Notes under the pieces: generated by a model
The model's input: the letters and a program-made list of their open reading frames with translations, nothing else
Database searches by the model: none
What the model was told of the DNA's origin: nothing
Translations under genes and position numbers: made by a program
Part shown: positions 18,773 to 31,234 of the stretch, in pieces
How the letters are laid out: each line of letters starts with the position of its first letter
Numbering within the stretch: position 1 is the stretch's first letter
Assembly (NCBI GenBank): GCA_963791325.1
Contig: CAWBRU010000006.1
Location: 73,533-137,532, forward strand
Source of the DNA: JBEVJK01 sp963791325
GTDB taxonomy: Bacteria > Pseudomonadota > Alphaproteobacteria > Rhizobiales > Rhizobiaceae
DNA length: 64,000 nucleotides
Direction of reading: 5' to 3'

Positions 18773-20164
18773 TTGGTCGACTCCTGGAATAGATTTGGGG
18801 CGCTATCCCTAACAGTACAGCGCAGTTCGATGCAATAGGCTGGACGCGCACCCAAGCATGCCGCTGAAACCGTCAAAGCTCTGACAGCCCGAAGCTACCG
18901 CTTCTCGCCCGAACAGGGATTATTCCTACGCCTGATGAACGACCGCCGCTTCGCGCCACATGGCAGTCATTCCTGTAGCCCGGCCAGTCACCAAAAGCGG
19001 ACATCGCGATTGCATAGGCCATGCGGCTTGGCGCCTGCAGCGAACCTCGAGATCAGGCCCATTCGGCTCAGCCCCTCAGCGACACGCTTTTGTCGCGAAC
19101 TGCCGCTTGCGCCATGCTAGAAGCGAGCATCGCTGACCGTTCCAGCTGATCCCCAAGCGCTCTTGGTAGTGCTATACGCCGCGGCGTGGCGCTTCCAGCC
19201 GTGGAGGGGTTTCACTGGGCTGGCGCGAACGGTCGAAATCCTCGCGAATGCTATGCCGGTTGTCGACCCTACGGCCACGGGCGTGCACCTTGCCTGGCTC
19301 GGGCCGACTACCCCAACCGGCCTCGGTCGAGGTCATGGATGTGCCGGCGCCGGGCGCCCTCCTCCACGGGACGCGACGCGGGGTCCGGCTGGCAGGCGGA
19401 ACCACATCGCTGCGCTGGATCGGTTCGAGGATCGAGGATTTCGCTGCGGTCATCGACCTGCCCAGCCCTGCCCGAACCTTCCGGTTCGAGCTGGAGCCGA
19501 GGCATTCCCTGACGCTGGAGGCCGGCTTCGCCTGGGGCAGCAGTTTCTCGGCAGCGATCGTCATCCCGCCGGGGGCCTGTGGCCAGCGTCACCCTGCTCA
19601 CGCCGGCCAATCACCTGCGGCTGCGCGGCAAGGGCTTCCTGGCCGCTCTGTTCGTCGAGCCCGAGGCAGACATGCAGGTGATCCAGGTTCTGCCGTCCAT
19701 CCTCCTCGCCGACACGCCGCGCATAGCGCCGCCCCGGTCGGCCACTGCCGCCAGCTCCGCCTGCCGAACCCGACCGACCCTGAATGCTTTGGAAGCGGGG
19801 ATTGGCCCGAGTGCGAGTCTCCAGCGGGTGCCGCTGTCGTCAGTTTGGTCAACATTGCGGTAGTCGGAAACTTACGCTCTGATCGGTTGCTGACCCAACC
19901 CATCCTGAGTCCTGAGCGGTGTTGCCCGAATGCAACACTGATCAACTCCCCCGCTTCATTGCGGGTCAAAGCTCGCCGTGAGCACGCCAGATAATGTCGC
20001 GATTTGAGAGGCTTACGCTCGCCCTACCGAGATGCGTGCAATGGGCCACGGTGTTGCCACACAGGATTGCGAGCGGCTGATTTGTAAATTAGTTTTGCCT
20101 CATGTGATGACTTCACAGTTCTTCATAATGATCTCTGTGTTGTTGCGCGGATGGGGTAAGCATA
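18773..20164. other. Long region with only a degenerate reading frame
   Basis: About 1.4 kb without an intact gene. On the plus strand from about 19230 to 19760 a coherent protein-like reading is split over two or three frames: segments such as DVPAPGALLHGTRRGVRLAG, SLRWIGSRIEDFAAVIDLPS and ASVTLLTPANHLRLRGKGFL follow one another. I do not recognise the family and there is no convincing start. The last 150 bases are AT-richer and probably hold the promoter of the autotransporter. Confidence 0.4.
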
Positions 20165-23100
20165 ATGGCTGAACCGCTCAACCCCGACTATGAGAGCGGG
20201 CCCACGCGTGGCAGGCCGACCGCGGGCGCCATAGCCGAGCTCCTTGGCGGAACAGCGCTCCCCCTTGTTGCAGTCATTTCGACACTGGCGATGTGCGCGC
20301 CGACCTTCGCTCAGGTTGGCGGCGCGGGCGGCAATGCGGCGGGAACGGTGGCTGGCGGAGGCGGCGTCTCCGGCGACGGCAATGTGGCTGGCAACGGCGG
20401 TACTGGTGGCACGGGCGCGACCTCAGGCGCCGGTAACACAGCGGGCGCCGATCAGCCGGGCGGCGACGGAATTGGTGGGGCTCCGGGCGATTCTTTTTCC
20501 GGCCATTCCGGCGGCCTCAGCGGCGGCGTCGGTAGCGGTGGTGGCGGCGGCGACAGCGCTTTAAATGGTGGCACAACGGGCGGCGGCGGCGGCGGTGGCG
20601 GGGGTCGCGGCGCGACCCTAGGCGGCAGCCCGACGATTGCCGTCAACCATTCGGGTGGCGCCGGTGGCACCGGCGGTGCCGGCACAGGCAACGTTGGCAG
20701 CGGCGGCGCGGGCGGCGGCGGCGGAGTCGGCGCCGCCTTCGGAGGCACGGGAACGCTGACCCTCAATAACGGAGTCTCGGTGACCGGCGGTGCCGGTGGT
20801 ACCGGCGGAGCCAACAATGGCGGGAACGGCTCGGCTGGCGACGGCGGTGCGGGGGGTACAGGGGTTCGCGCCGTCAATTCCGGTGCCACCTTGATCATCA
20901 ATGGGACAGTTGCAGGCGGCAGCGGCGGCGCGGCCGGCGGCGGCGCCGGTGGCCCATCTGCTGGCGTCGGCGGTGCAGGCATTGTTGGCGGATCATTAAC
21001 AATTACCGTAGGTGCCACGGGCGGCGTGTCAGGCGGTCCCGGCGCCAACGCGATCACCTTCACCGGCGGGACCAATACCCTATCGCTTGCGGGGGGCATT
21101 CCTACGACAGCTTTGGTTGGCAACATTGGTCTCACAGGGTCGCTGAATTTGGCCCAGGCCGCCAACGCCACGCTGGCTAGCGCTATAACCGGAACTGGTT
21201 CCGTCCATAAGTCGGGAGCCGGCGTTCTGACGCTGACTGGCGCCAGCACCTATTCGGGGCCCACCCAAGTCCAGAGCGGCACTTTGCAAGCGGGCGCGGT
21301 CAATGCGTTCTCGCCCAACAGCATCATGGCTCCCTTCAGTGGCGCCACTGTCGACCTGAACAGCTTCAATCAGACAGTGCTGAACCTTCAAGGCGAACCG
21401 GGGTCGGCTGTGAAACTCGGGTCGGCAACCCTGACGGTCACGAACGGTGGCGGCTCGAGCGCCGTGATATCCGGAACGGGCGGCGTGACGGTCAACGGCG
21501 GGACTTTGGTCCTTTCCGGCCAGAGCACCTACACAGGTGCCACCACCCTCGGCGGCGGTGATATGACCCTGTCGGTCAACAACTCCCTTTCTTCCGGCAC
21601 GGCCGTCTCCGTGGCCGCAGGCCGCACCTTGAATATCGGCGTCACAACGCAGGCGATCGGGTCGCTGGCCGGCGTCGGCAATGTGACCTCGGCGGCCGGC
21701 AGTAGCCTGACCTTCGGCAATGACAACACCAGCACGATCTTCTCGGGCGTCATCTCTGGAGGCGCCGGCATCACCAAGCAAGGCAGCGGCACTATGGCGC
21801 TGTCCGGCGTCAATTCCTATACCGGCGGCACGACGGTTTCTGCCGGCACGCTGGCGTTGTCAGGAACGGGGTCGATTGCGAGTTCCTCTGGCGTTTCTCT
21901 CGCGACGGGGGCGACGTTCGACATTGCTGGGCACACCGGCGGTGTGCTGGTTCAAGGGCTGAGCAGCACCCCTGGGGGCACGGGCGCCGTGACGTTGGGT
22001 GCCAATACGCTAACTCTCAACGGCGCCAACAGTGGGCTGTTGTTCGGCGTTGTCTCTGGCTCGGGGGGCTTACGAAAGACGGCGCGGGTCAGTTTGTCCT
22101 CCAGAATGTCAACACATACACGGGCGCAACGACCATCAATGCAGGCCAACTGGTTCTGAATGTGGACAACGCCATTTCCCCCAGCAGCGCCGTGATCGTA
22201 AACGGCGGTGATTTCGGCGTTCAGGGAGTAACATCCCAGTCCATCGCTTCGCTGTCGATGTTGAGTGGTTCAGCAACTATTTTCGGTAATCTCTCGGCGG
22301 GTTCGCTGTCCGGATCTGCAAACATTGGCACTGCGAATTCTATCAACCTTTCCTTCGGAAGCGACAACAGCTCCACGACTTATTCGGGTGTCATTACTGG
22401 GAATGCCAGCCTGACCAAGGTCGGAACCGGCACTTTTACACTGATAGGTGTCAATACCTACACCGGCGCGACGAGCGTGGGCGCCGGCACGCTGCAGGCC
22501 GGCGCTGCCAACGCGTTTGCGTCAGCTGGAGCCTATACTGTCGCATCGGGCGCGACGATGGATCTCAATGGTTTTAGCCAAACCATCGGCTCGCTCGCAG
22601 GCGCGGGCAACGTCTCGCTCGGCGCGGGCACGCTCACAACGGGTAGCGATGGCACCGGCACCACCTTCTCAGGCGTGATGTCGGGGGCAGGACGTCTGAC
22701 CAAGACGGGCGGCGGCACTTTCACACTCGCAGGAACCAACACTTACTCCGGCGGCACGACGGTCTCGGCCGGCACCTTGCAGCTCAGCGGTGCCGGAACG
22801 CTTGGGGCAACTTCCGGAGCCACCACCGTGTCGGGCGGCACGCTCGACCTCAACGGCACCAGTCAGACGCAGAACGGCGGGGTGATGCTGACTGCCGGCA
22901 CCATCCAGAACGGCACGCTGTCATCGTCCGGCACGTTCAACTTGCAGGGCGGCACCGTTTCAGCAGCACTCGCTGGAACCGGCGAAGCAAGCAAGTCGAC
23001 CTCAGGCCTCGTGACGCTGACCGGCGCGAACACCTACTCCGGTTCGACGGCCGTTTCAGCCGGCACGCTGTTGGTAAACGGCTCGATCGCGAGCTCGTCA

Positions 23101-25346
23101 GGCCTGAGTGTCCAGGCCGGCGCTACCATTGGGGGCGACGGCACATTGCCCGGCACTGTCATCGATGGCACGCTTTCACCGGGCAACAGCCCGGGCACGC
23201 TGACGGTCGCTGGCGATCTTACCCTCAATGCCGGCTCCACAAGCTTGTTCGAGCTGGCGACGCCTGGTGTGGTCGGCGGGACAAACGATCTCGTAATTGT
23301 GAATGGAAGCCTAACGCTTGGTGGGTCCTTGCAAACGCCGGGCCCCCCGTCGGGTTATTACCGACTGTTCGACGTGGCCGGCGCCACTGCAGGCGCCTTT
23401 GCCTCGGCTCCGGCGGGCGCGACCGTCATCACCAGCGTTCCCAACCAGGTCAACTTGCTGCTTTCAAACGGTGGCCAAGTCGTGCAGTTCTGGGACGGCG
23501 CCAATCTCGTCGGTAATGGCACGGTCGACGGCGGCACCGGAATATGGAACGCGGCCAACACCAATTGGACCGGAGCGCCGGGCAATGCCAACGTAAATCT
23601 TCCCTGGATCAGCCAAGTCGGCGTGTTCACGGGCAGCGCCGGTACGGTGACGGTGGACGGCGACATCTCTTTCCAGGGGTTGCAGTTCTCGACGACGGGG
23701 TACACCCTGACCGGCGGCACGCTAACGATGACTGGCGACCCAGTTGGCAATCCGGCTGCGAGTTTCGTCAATGTCGATGGCGGTGTGACAACCACGATAG
23801 CCTCTACACTCGCCGGAACTGGAGGCCTTGAAAAGTTGGGCGGTGGCACGCTGACCCTGACCGGCGCCAACACCTACACGGGCGGCACGACGATCGCTGC
23901 CGGCACCTTGCAGCTCGGCAATGGCGGCACCACTGGATCGATACTCGGTGATGTTGCCGACAATGGGGTACTCGCCTTCAACCGCACCGACGCCGTGCAG
24001 TTCGCCGGCACCATCTCCGGCAGCGGCGCGGTGCAGCAGCTCGGCGCCGGCACCCTCATGCTCTCGGGCGCCAATACCTACACAGGCCCAACCGCGGTCA
24101 ATGGCGGCATCCTGTCGGTCAACGGCTCGATCGCGTCGTCGTCGCTGACGACGGTCGATCCGGGCGGCACGCTGGGCGGCAACGGCACGGTCGGCGACAC
24201 CACGATCGCCGGCGGCACGCTCGCGCCCGGCAATTCCATCGGCACCCTCACGGTGGCCGGAGATCTCGTGTTCGGCGCCGGATCCAAGTATGCGGTCGAC
24301 GTCTCGCCGGCCGCCGCCGACCGCACCAACGTCGCGGGAACCGCGCTTCTGTCCGGCGGAACCGTCGTCGTGACCTACCTGCCGGGGACCTTCGTCGCCA
24401 AGGACTATACGATCCTCAATGCGGCGGGCGGCTTTGCCGGAACCACCTTTGCCGGGCTTGATGCGGCATCGCTGCCCGGCCTGACCACCAGGCTCGTCTA
24501 TGACCCGACCGACGTTCACCTGGTCACCGCAGCCGACGAGACCGCCCCCGCCTTCGGCGCTTTGAACCGCAATCAGCGGGCCGTTGCCGGGACCCTGCTC
24601 GACTATTTCGATGTCAATGGCGTGCTGCCGGCCGAATTCGCTGCGCTGAACGCCGAGGGCCTGACGGTGGTCTCAGGCGAGCTGGCGGCCGCCGGGCTCA
24701 CCGCCGGCCTCGACAGTGCCGACCAGTTCCTCAAGGCGCTCGACGGCCAGCTGGAAACCGGAGCCGGCCTGCCCGTTCAGGGAGGCGCTGCGGCCGCCTA
24801 TGCAACGACGTCGACACCCAACGCACCGTGTTCGGCGATGTGCTCAACGCGGATTTCGACGCCAACAGCTACTCCGGCCGGGCCGAGGCCGGCTACCGTT
24901 TCGAAGCGCCCGTTGCCGCGATCGCGCCCTATGCAGCCTTCCAGGCGACCGCCTATCACCTGCCCGGCTATTCCGAGACGTCGAGCGGCAGTCCCTTCGC
25001 CCTGCACTACGACTCCGACACCACCACCGCCACCCGGGTGGAACTCGGCGCGCGGCTGGAGCATGCGCTGGCATTGAGCGACGGCGGCCTGCTCACGCTC
25101 ACCGGCCGCGCCGCCTGGGCGATCAACGGCGGCACCGACCGCAATGTCGGGGCTGCTTTCCAGAGCCTGCCCGGAACGGCCTTCACCATCGACGGCGCCG
25201 AGCCGGACCGCAACGCATTGCTGCTCGACGCCGGCGCCGGCTACCGGGCACCGTCCGGAATCTTTGCCGCCGCTACCTTCGAGGGCGAGTTCTCCGGCAA
25301 CGTAAAGAGCTACGCCGGCAAGGTGAAGGTCGGCTACAGCTGGTAG
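20165..25346 (+). pseudogene. Glycine-rich autotransporter (type V secretion), broken
   Basis: The protein starts with a long signal peptide (hydrophobic core LPLVAVISTLAM, cleavage near TFAQ). An extremely glycine-rich segment (about residues 50-300) follows, then at least nine passenger-associated repeats of the PATR type (pattern LTLTGANTYTGGTTxxAGTLQL), and a C-terminal beta-barrel ending in an aromatic residue (VGYSW), as outer-membrane barrels do. Two breaks exist. A G6 run at 22063-22068 puts the next part out of frame, and G7 would restore it. Near 24808 the frame changes again and the passenger joins directly to the second half of the barrel (VFGDVLNADFDANSYSG), so about 100 residues of barrel are missing. 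It probably cannot be displayed on the surface as sequenced. Confidence 0.8.
21228..24125 (+). repeat. Passenger-associated (PATR) repeats in the autotransporter
   Basis: At least nine copies of a roughly 30-residue unit with core N/S-T-Y-(S/T)-G-x-T-x-V-x-x-G-T-L. Examples are ASTYSGPTQVQSGTL, QSTYTGATTLGGGDM, VNSYTGGTTVSAGTL, TNTYSGGTTVSAGTL and ANTYTGPTAVNGGIL. At DNA level the copies are diverged, so this is an old protein repeat rather than a recent tandem duplication. The units are expected to form rungs of a beta-helix. Confidence 0.8.
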
Positions 25347-25612
25347 GCAAGAATTGACGGGCCGATTTCGATCGTCGGCATGCGTTGTCAATTGAAAATG
25401 CCGAGGTCAACGCGCCCCTCTGCACTTGGCGGAATAGAGATCCAATGACGCTCGGCGGATAGATCGCCTTGGTCCTTCGGTCGTGGCGGGTGCCTCCAGG
25501 CACCTTCCTTCTGGCTTGGAAATCCGAGCACACCCTGGGTAACTTCAGCCTTCGCTAAGCGGGTACTACGTCGTCATCCGCATTCGCGCCTCAATGCCCA
25601 GAAGCCGGGCAC

Positions 25613-26715
<1,103 letters not shown>

Positions 26716-26716
<1 letters not shown>

Positions 26717-29327
26717 TACCCGACCGTCGGATTTCCCGGCGTCAAGTGCAAGAGCAGACGCTCGCCGGTGACAATTGCCCGGCGCTTGCCGAGCCGGTGC
26801 ACGCCAAGGCCGGCGACGGCGATCTCCGAAACGTCGAGGCTGCCGCCGAGCACGCTGAGGGTCAGTTCTCCTGCATGGCTTGTCAGTTGGCCGAACCCAT
26901 TGCCGGCCGACCAGAACAGGGTGAAATCGCCCTCGGCCTTCGGCGCGAAACCGATGCGCCCGGCGACGAGATCGGCGCTCAAGCCGGCCCAGGCGTTGAC
27001 CAGCTGCCATGCCGACATCGAGCGGGCGTAGTAGGAGCCGCATTCGATTTCGTTCCAGGGATTGCGGCGCGCGCCGTCATGGCGGTCGCGCGCGGCGCGA
27101 ACCACGTCCAGCCCTTCGTCGAGCAGGCCGCGCATGATCATGTGCGAGGCCGACATGTACTCGATGCCGGTCCACACTTCCTCGGCGTAGGGCGCGGCCA
27201 CCATCGGCTGGCGCACGCCCTCGGGATAGGTCGCGACCAGCAATCCGGCCTCGTCCTCATAGGCGTAGTTGCGGCATGGATTGAAATGGTTCTCGAGGCT
27301 CGGCAGAAAGTTGTTGGCGTGCACGGCCTTGAGCGCCGTCGTGACCTTGCCATCGTCAAGGAAGCCGCCGAGTCCCGCTACCTCGGCGTGCCATTGCCCG
27401 AGAATCTGGTCGGTGATGCAGCCTTCGCCCATCTGGTATTTCAGCTCGGAGTGCTCGTCGGACCAGTAGGTTTCCATGAAACCATCGGCAAGCACGCCGG
27501 CCTTGCGGCCCGTGTCGAACGGCGCCAGCACGCTCTTGTCGGAGAGGTCGATGTCCTGGACGAACCAGCGGCCATTGAAAAGCTTGTCGTCGATATGACT
27601 GGCGCCGTTGCGGCCAAGCTTGCCGCATTTGTCGGCAAACTCCTGCTCGCCGAGTGCCGCCGCCATTTCCGACGCGCCAAGCAATGCCGCCACATAGATC
27701 GAGCCGAGCCAGGAATTCGGGTTGAACAGCTCCATGTCGAGGGTCTGGTGCTGGCGGCCGGACAGCACGCCGGTTTCGTCCGGGTCCCAGAGGTCCGGGT
27801 TGTCCTTGCTCCAGGCATATTCGACGGCGCGCCTGACCTTTGGCCAGTAGCGCTTCAGCCACTCGGTATCGCCTGACAGCTTCCAGTCGCGATAAGTCTT
27901 GATCACGGCGCCGAAGTGGCCGTCGGCGCATGGGCCGATGACGTCGAAGCCCGCGCCGAGCGGCAGCTTCTGGCGAAACGTAAGTCCGCCGGTCGGCAGC
28001 ATGTTGTAGGTGAATTCGGTCTCGCGCAGCGTGCGTTCCAGCGCCGGGAACAGATGCGGCAGCGCCTGCTGGTAGTTCCAGACGTGGGTGCAGGTGCCCT
28101 CGCAGGAGCCGTCCTGCGTGTGTTGGCCCTCCCATGCCCAGATCTCGCCGCCCTCCAGCCGGATCACAGTTGCGGTGCGCAGCAGCGCCAGCGTGGCGCT
28201 GGCGGCGTCCTTGATCTCGGCCGGCAACGTCGAGCCGAACACGCCGTCGCGAAAGGCGATGGTGTTGCCGGCCAGCGTATCCCAACGCTGTAGCGCGTCG
28301 CGCGCGCTGGCCTCAAGTCGGCCCAGTGGTTGGCGTAGTAGTTGCGCCATGTCGGCGTCTCTCGGTCAGGGATCGGCGCGTCCGGCGAGCTGCGGAAGGC
28401 CCAGTAGATGTCGCCTGTCGGAAAGCTCCAGGAAATGATGAAGCGGATTTTCTTGCGCCCGCCGGCCGGGATCGTCGCGCGCGCGGCCAGCGTGCCGTGC
28501 TCGGGCTGCAGGCTCATATGCCGCGACAGCCGCGGCTTGTCGTAGTGCCGCTGCGGCAGTCGGCCGGCGCGCGCGAACTCCTTCCAGAACACCGCCAGAT
28601 TGTCGAACCACTGGCCGCGGTAGTGATAGTCGGTGTGGTCGACGTCGGCGGCGTCGGTGGCGATGGTCAGGTCGCCGCTGTCGGCCGACTTCAAATTCTG
28701 GTCCGACGACGTCAGCCGCAGCGTGCTCAGCCCATCCTTCTGCTCGAACCTATGGATGCCGCTGTTGGCGCCATAATTGCCGAGCGTTCCGGCCAGCGTG
28801 TAGGTCAGCTCATCCGGGGTGTCGTTGACCAGCTCGAACTCGAACATGGCGACCGGTATCGAGCTGTCGTGGTCGTTGTGCGGAATGAACGGCGACATCG
28901 CCGTCAGGCGCACGCCGCCCGGGAAGCGCTCGTCCTTGAACACCAGGTCGGCGATCGGGAAGCGACCGTAGAAATCGACCTCGCGGAAATGCGGCACGCC
29001 GACGAGCGTCTGCCGGTTGGCGCCGTGGCCGAAGCCGTCGAACATTTTGCGCAAGCCCGGCGCACCGGACGGGTTGAGGTCATAGGGGCCATTGAGCACG
29101 CGCGCGTCGACCAGCCGGCCGTCCTTCTCGGCCTTGATGGCGAAATGCGAATAGCCGTTATAGCCCTGCAGCGCCGGCCGGTTGCGGATCGACCAGTCGA
29201 TCAGCCGGCCGCTTCCCGAGATCGAGAAGCCGCCGGAGCCGACCCCGCCCAACGGAAACGCGATGTAGCGGGTGCGCTCGCCCTTGTAGGCAAAGCGCGG
29301 ATCCACGGAAGCAAGGTCGTCCCACAT
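26716..29327 (-). pseudogene. GH116 glycosidase (GBA2-like, DUF608), one frameshift
   Basis: A glycoside hydrolase family 116 protein of about 871 residues, related to non-lysosomal glucosylceramidase and bacterial beta-glucosidases. The N-terminal beta-domain begins MWDDLASVDPRF and carries FPLGGVGSGGFSISGSGRL. The (alpha/alpha)6 catalytic domain has the Cys-rich block GSCEGTCTHVWNYQQALPHL, GCITDQILGQWHAE, and ECGSYYARSMSAWQ. There is no signal peptide, so it acts in the cytoplasm on an imported glycoside. The halves are in different frames because one C seems missing near 28315 (WADL then EASARDALQRW). Everything else is intact, so error or recent mutation is likely. Its place inside a sugar ABC operon implies a dedicated beta-glucoside or glucosyl-lipid-derived substrate. 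Confidence 0.85.
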
Positions 29328-29362
29328 GAAATCTGTCCTGAATGGTTGTGCGTTGAGGGTTC

Positions 29363-30220
29363 TCAGTTCTTGATGCCGCTCATCGTGATCCCCGCGATGA
29401 CGAAGCGCTGGGCGACGAGGAAGAGCAGCACGACCGGCAGGATCGACATGCTCATGGCGGCCATGACGACGGAAAGGTTGCCGGATCCGAGGAAGCCGCG
29501 CAGCAGGTCCATGGCGATCGGCAAGGTCATGGACGGTTCCTTGCCGAGCAGGACGCGCGCCTGGAAATAGTAGTTCCAGGTCTGGGTGAAGGTGATGATG
29601 CCGAGCGCCGAAAGGGCCGGCCGCAATTGCGGCAGCGAGATGCGCCAGAAGATCTTGAGATAGCTGGCGGCGTCCATCAGGGCGGCTTCCTCGAGTTCCT
29701 TGGGCTGGCTCAGCATGAACTGGCGCATCAGGAAGACGCCGAAGCTCGACGTCAGGTACATCAGCGCGAGGCCGATCGGCCGGTTGATCAGGCCGACCTG
29801 CGCGTAGCCGAGATAGATCGGCAGGATCGTCACCTGCGCCGGGAACATCAGGCCGACGAGCAGGATGAAGAACAGCGCGTCGCGGCCGCGGAAATTGAGG
29901 CGAGCAAAGGCAAAGGCAGCCAGCGTGCACGTGACGAGCTGGCCGATCGTCACCACGACGGCGACAAGCAGCGAATTGGCATAGATCTGCAGGAATGGCA
30001 CGCGGGAGGCGAGCACGGTCGCGTAATTCTTGAAGTCGAAATTCCCCGGCAGGAAGCTCGGCGGCAGCTTGTAGGCATCGGATACCGAACGGAACGACAT
30101 CGAGAACAGCCATAGGAACGGCAGCAGCATGCCGATGGCGAGCACGATCATCACCGCGATGATCGTCGCGTCGATCAACCGCTTGGCGGCGCGCGTCCTG
30201 ATGGCCGAGGCCGAGCTCAT
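29363..30220 (-). CDS. Sugar ABC transporter permease (MalG type)
   Basis: An intact permease of 285 residues with six predicted membrane helices. The EAA cytoplasmic loop reads EEAALMDAASYLKIFWRISL, which contacts the ATPase. The N-terminus has TRAAKRLIDATIIAVMIVL and the C-terminus SILPVVLLFLVAQRF then GITMSGIKN, both typical of MalG-type subunits. Its ATG overlaps the stop of the preceding permease gene (ATGA). It is followed after 35 bases by the GH116 gene. Confidence 0.92.
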   Translation of the reverse strand: MSSASAIRTRAAKRLIDATIIAVMIVLAIGMLLPFLWLFSMSFRSVSDAYKLPPSFLPGNFDFKNYATVLASRVPFLQIYANSLLVAVVVTIGQLVTCTLAAFAFARLNFRGRDALFFILLVGLMFPAQVTILPIYLGYAQVGLINRPIGLALMYLTSSFGVFLMRQFMLSQPKELEEAALMDAASYLKIFWRISLPQLRPALSALGIITFTQTWNYYFQARVLLGKEPSMTLPIAMDLLRGFLGSGNLSVVMAAMSMSILPVVLLFLVAQRFVIAGITMSGIKN

Positions 30221-31125
30221 TGCTGCACCCAGCGGCGCGACAGCAATTGCTGGATGGCGGTGATGATCAGGATGATCACTGTCATCACCACCGAGATCGC
30301 CGCGGCATAGCCGATCTGGAAGCTGCCGAAACCTTCCTCGACGATCAGGATCGACAGCGATCGCGTCGAGTCCCCCGGGCCGCCCTGCGTCAGGATGACG
30401 ATCGAATTCGTAGACCTGCAGCGCTCCGATCGAGGCGTAGACGATGGCGAAGAAAACGACCGGCGAGATGTAGGGCAAGGTGATGCGCAGGAAGCTGCGC
30501 CAGCGGGCGTGCCGTCCATCAGCGCCGCCTCGGTGATGCTCTTCGGCACGCCCTGCAGTGCGGCGATGAAGATGACCATGAAGAATCCGGTGTTCTTCCA
30601 GACGTCCATGATGATGATCGACATCATGGCGTTGTGGCTGTCGGTCAGCCAGTGCACCGCGGGGAGGCCGGCCAGCCGCAGGAAATAATTGATGACGCCG
30701 AGGTCGTCGGCGAAGAAATAGCTCCAGACGATGGAGACGAAGGCGGCGGCGATGATGACCGGCAGGAAGAAGGCCAGCCGGAAGAAATAGAGCAGCCATC
30801 CCGGCATCGCGCGGTTGAGCGCCACCGCCAGCAGCAGGCCGATCGACACGTTGAAGGTGACCGCAAACAGCGCGAAGCGCAGCGTGTTCCAGAAGATCTG
30901 CAGCGAGCGCGGATTGGTGAAGAAGCGCGTGAAATTGTCGAAGCCGACCCAGCGCGAGCCGAGCATCGGATCGTAGTAGCTGAAGCTCAGGATGAAGGTG
31001 AGGACGACCGGCGCCAGCACGAAGGTGAGATACAGCAGCGAGGTCGGCAGCACGAACAGGTAGCCGGTCCGCGCCTGGGCACGGGCCAGATCGGACGCTT
31101 GTCGCTTTGCAATCGTCGTCGCCAC
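30217..31125 (-). pseudogene. Sugar ABC transporter permease (MalF type), frame disrupted
   Basis: The partner permease of about 300 residues with six membrane helices. It has YLFVLPTSLLYLTFVLAPVV near the start, the EAA loop around ITEAALMDGTPA, and the end ILTQGGPGDSTRSLSILIVE and ITAIQQLLSRRW. About 33 codons between 30405 and 30508 are in another frame (RSFLRITLPYISPVVFF, QVYEFD), so two compensating changes bracket this part of the EAA loop. I choose the GTG at 31125, since the frame upstream of it looks non-coding. As read, the loop needed for ATPase contact would be scrambled. Confidence 0.8.
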
Positions 31126-31196
31126 GAAAATCCAACCGCTCCGGTTCGAAGGGAGATCAGCGTCGCGCCGCCTCCGTTCCGAATGAGGAAGGGAGA

Positions 31197-31212
31197 GCCG
31201 GCGTGCGCCGGG
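31197..31212 (-). other. Hairpin between binding protein and permease genes
   Basis: CCGGCG-TG-CGCCGG is a perfect 6-bp inverted repeat in the 109-base gap between the binding-protein stop and the first permease start. ABC operons often have such stems here; they stabilise the binding-protein mRNA or partly terminate transcription. There is no T run, so it is not a standard terminator. Confidence 0.4.
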
Positions 31213-31234
31213 AGGAATGTTCAGCCGGCCCTGT

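Noticed and set aside
20452..21249. A long proline-rich frame antisense to the autotransporter
   Set aside because: It is the exact mirror of the glycine-rich coding strand (Gly codons read as Pro) and has no start signals.
26746..27876. A 376-codon plus-strand frame
   Set aside because: It is antisense to the GH116 gene, which has strong family motifs.
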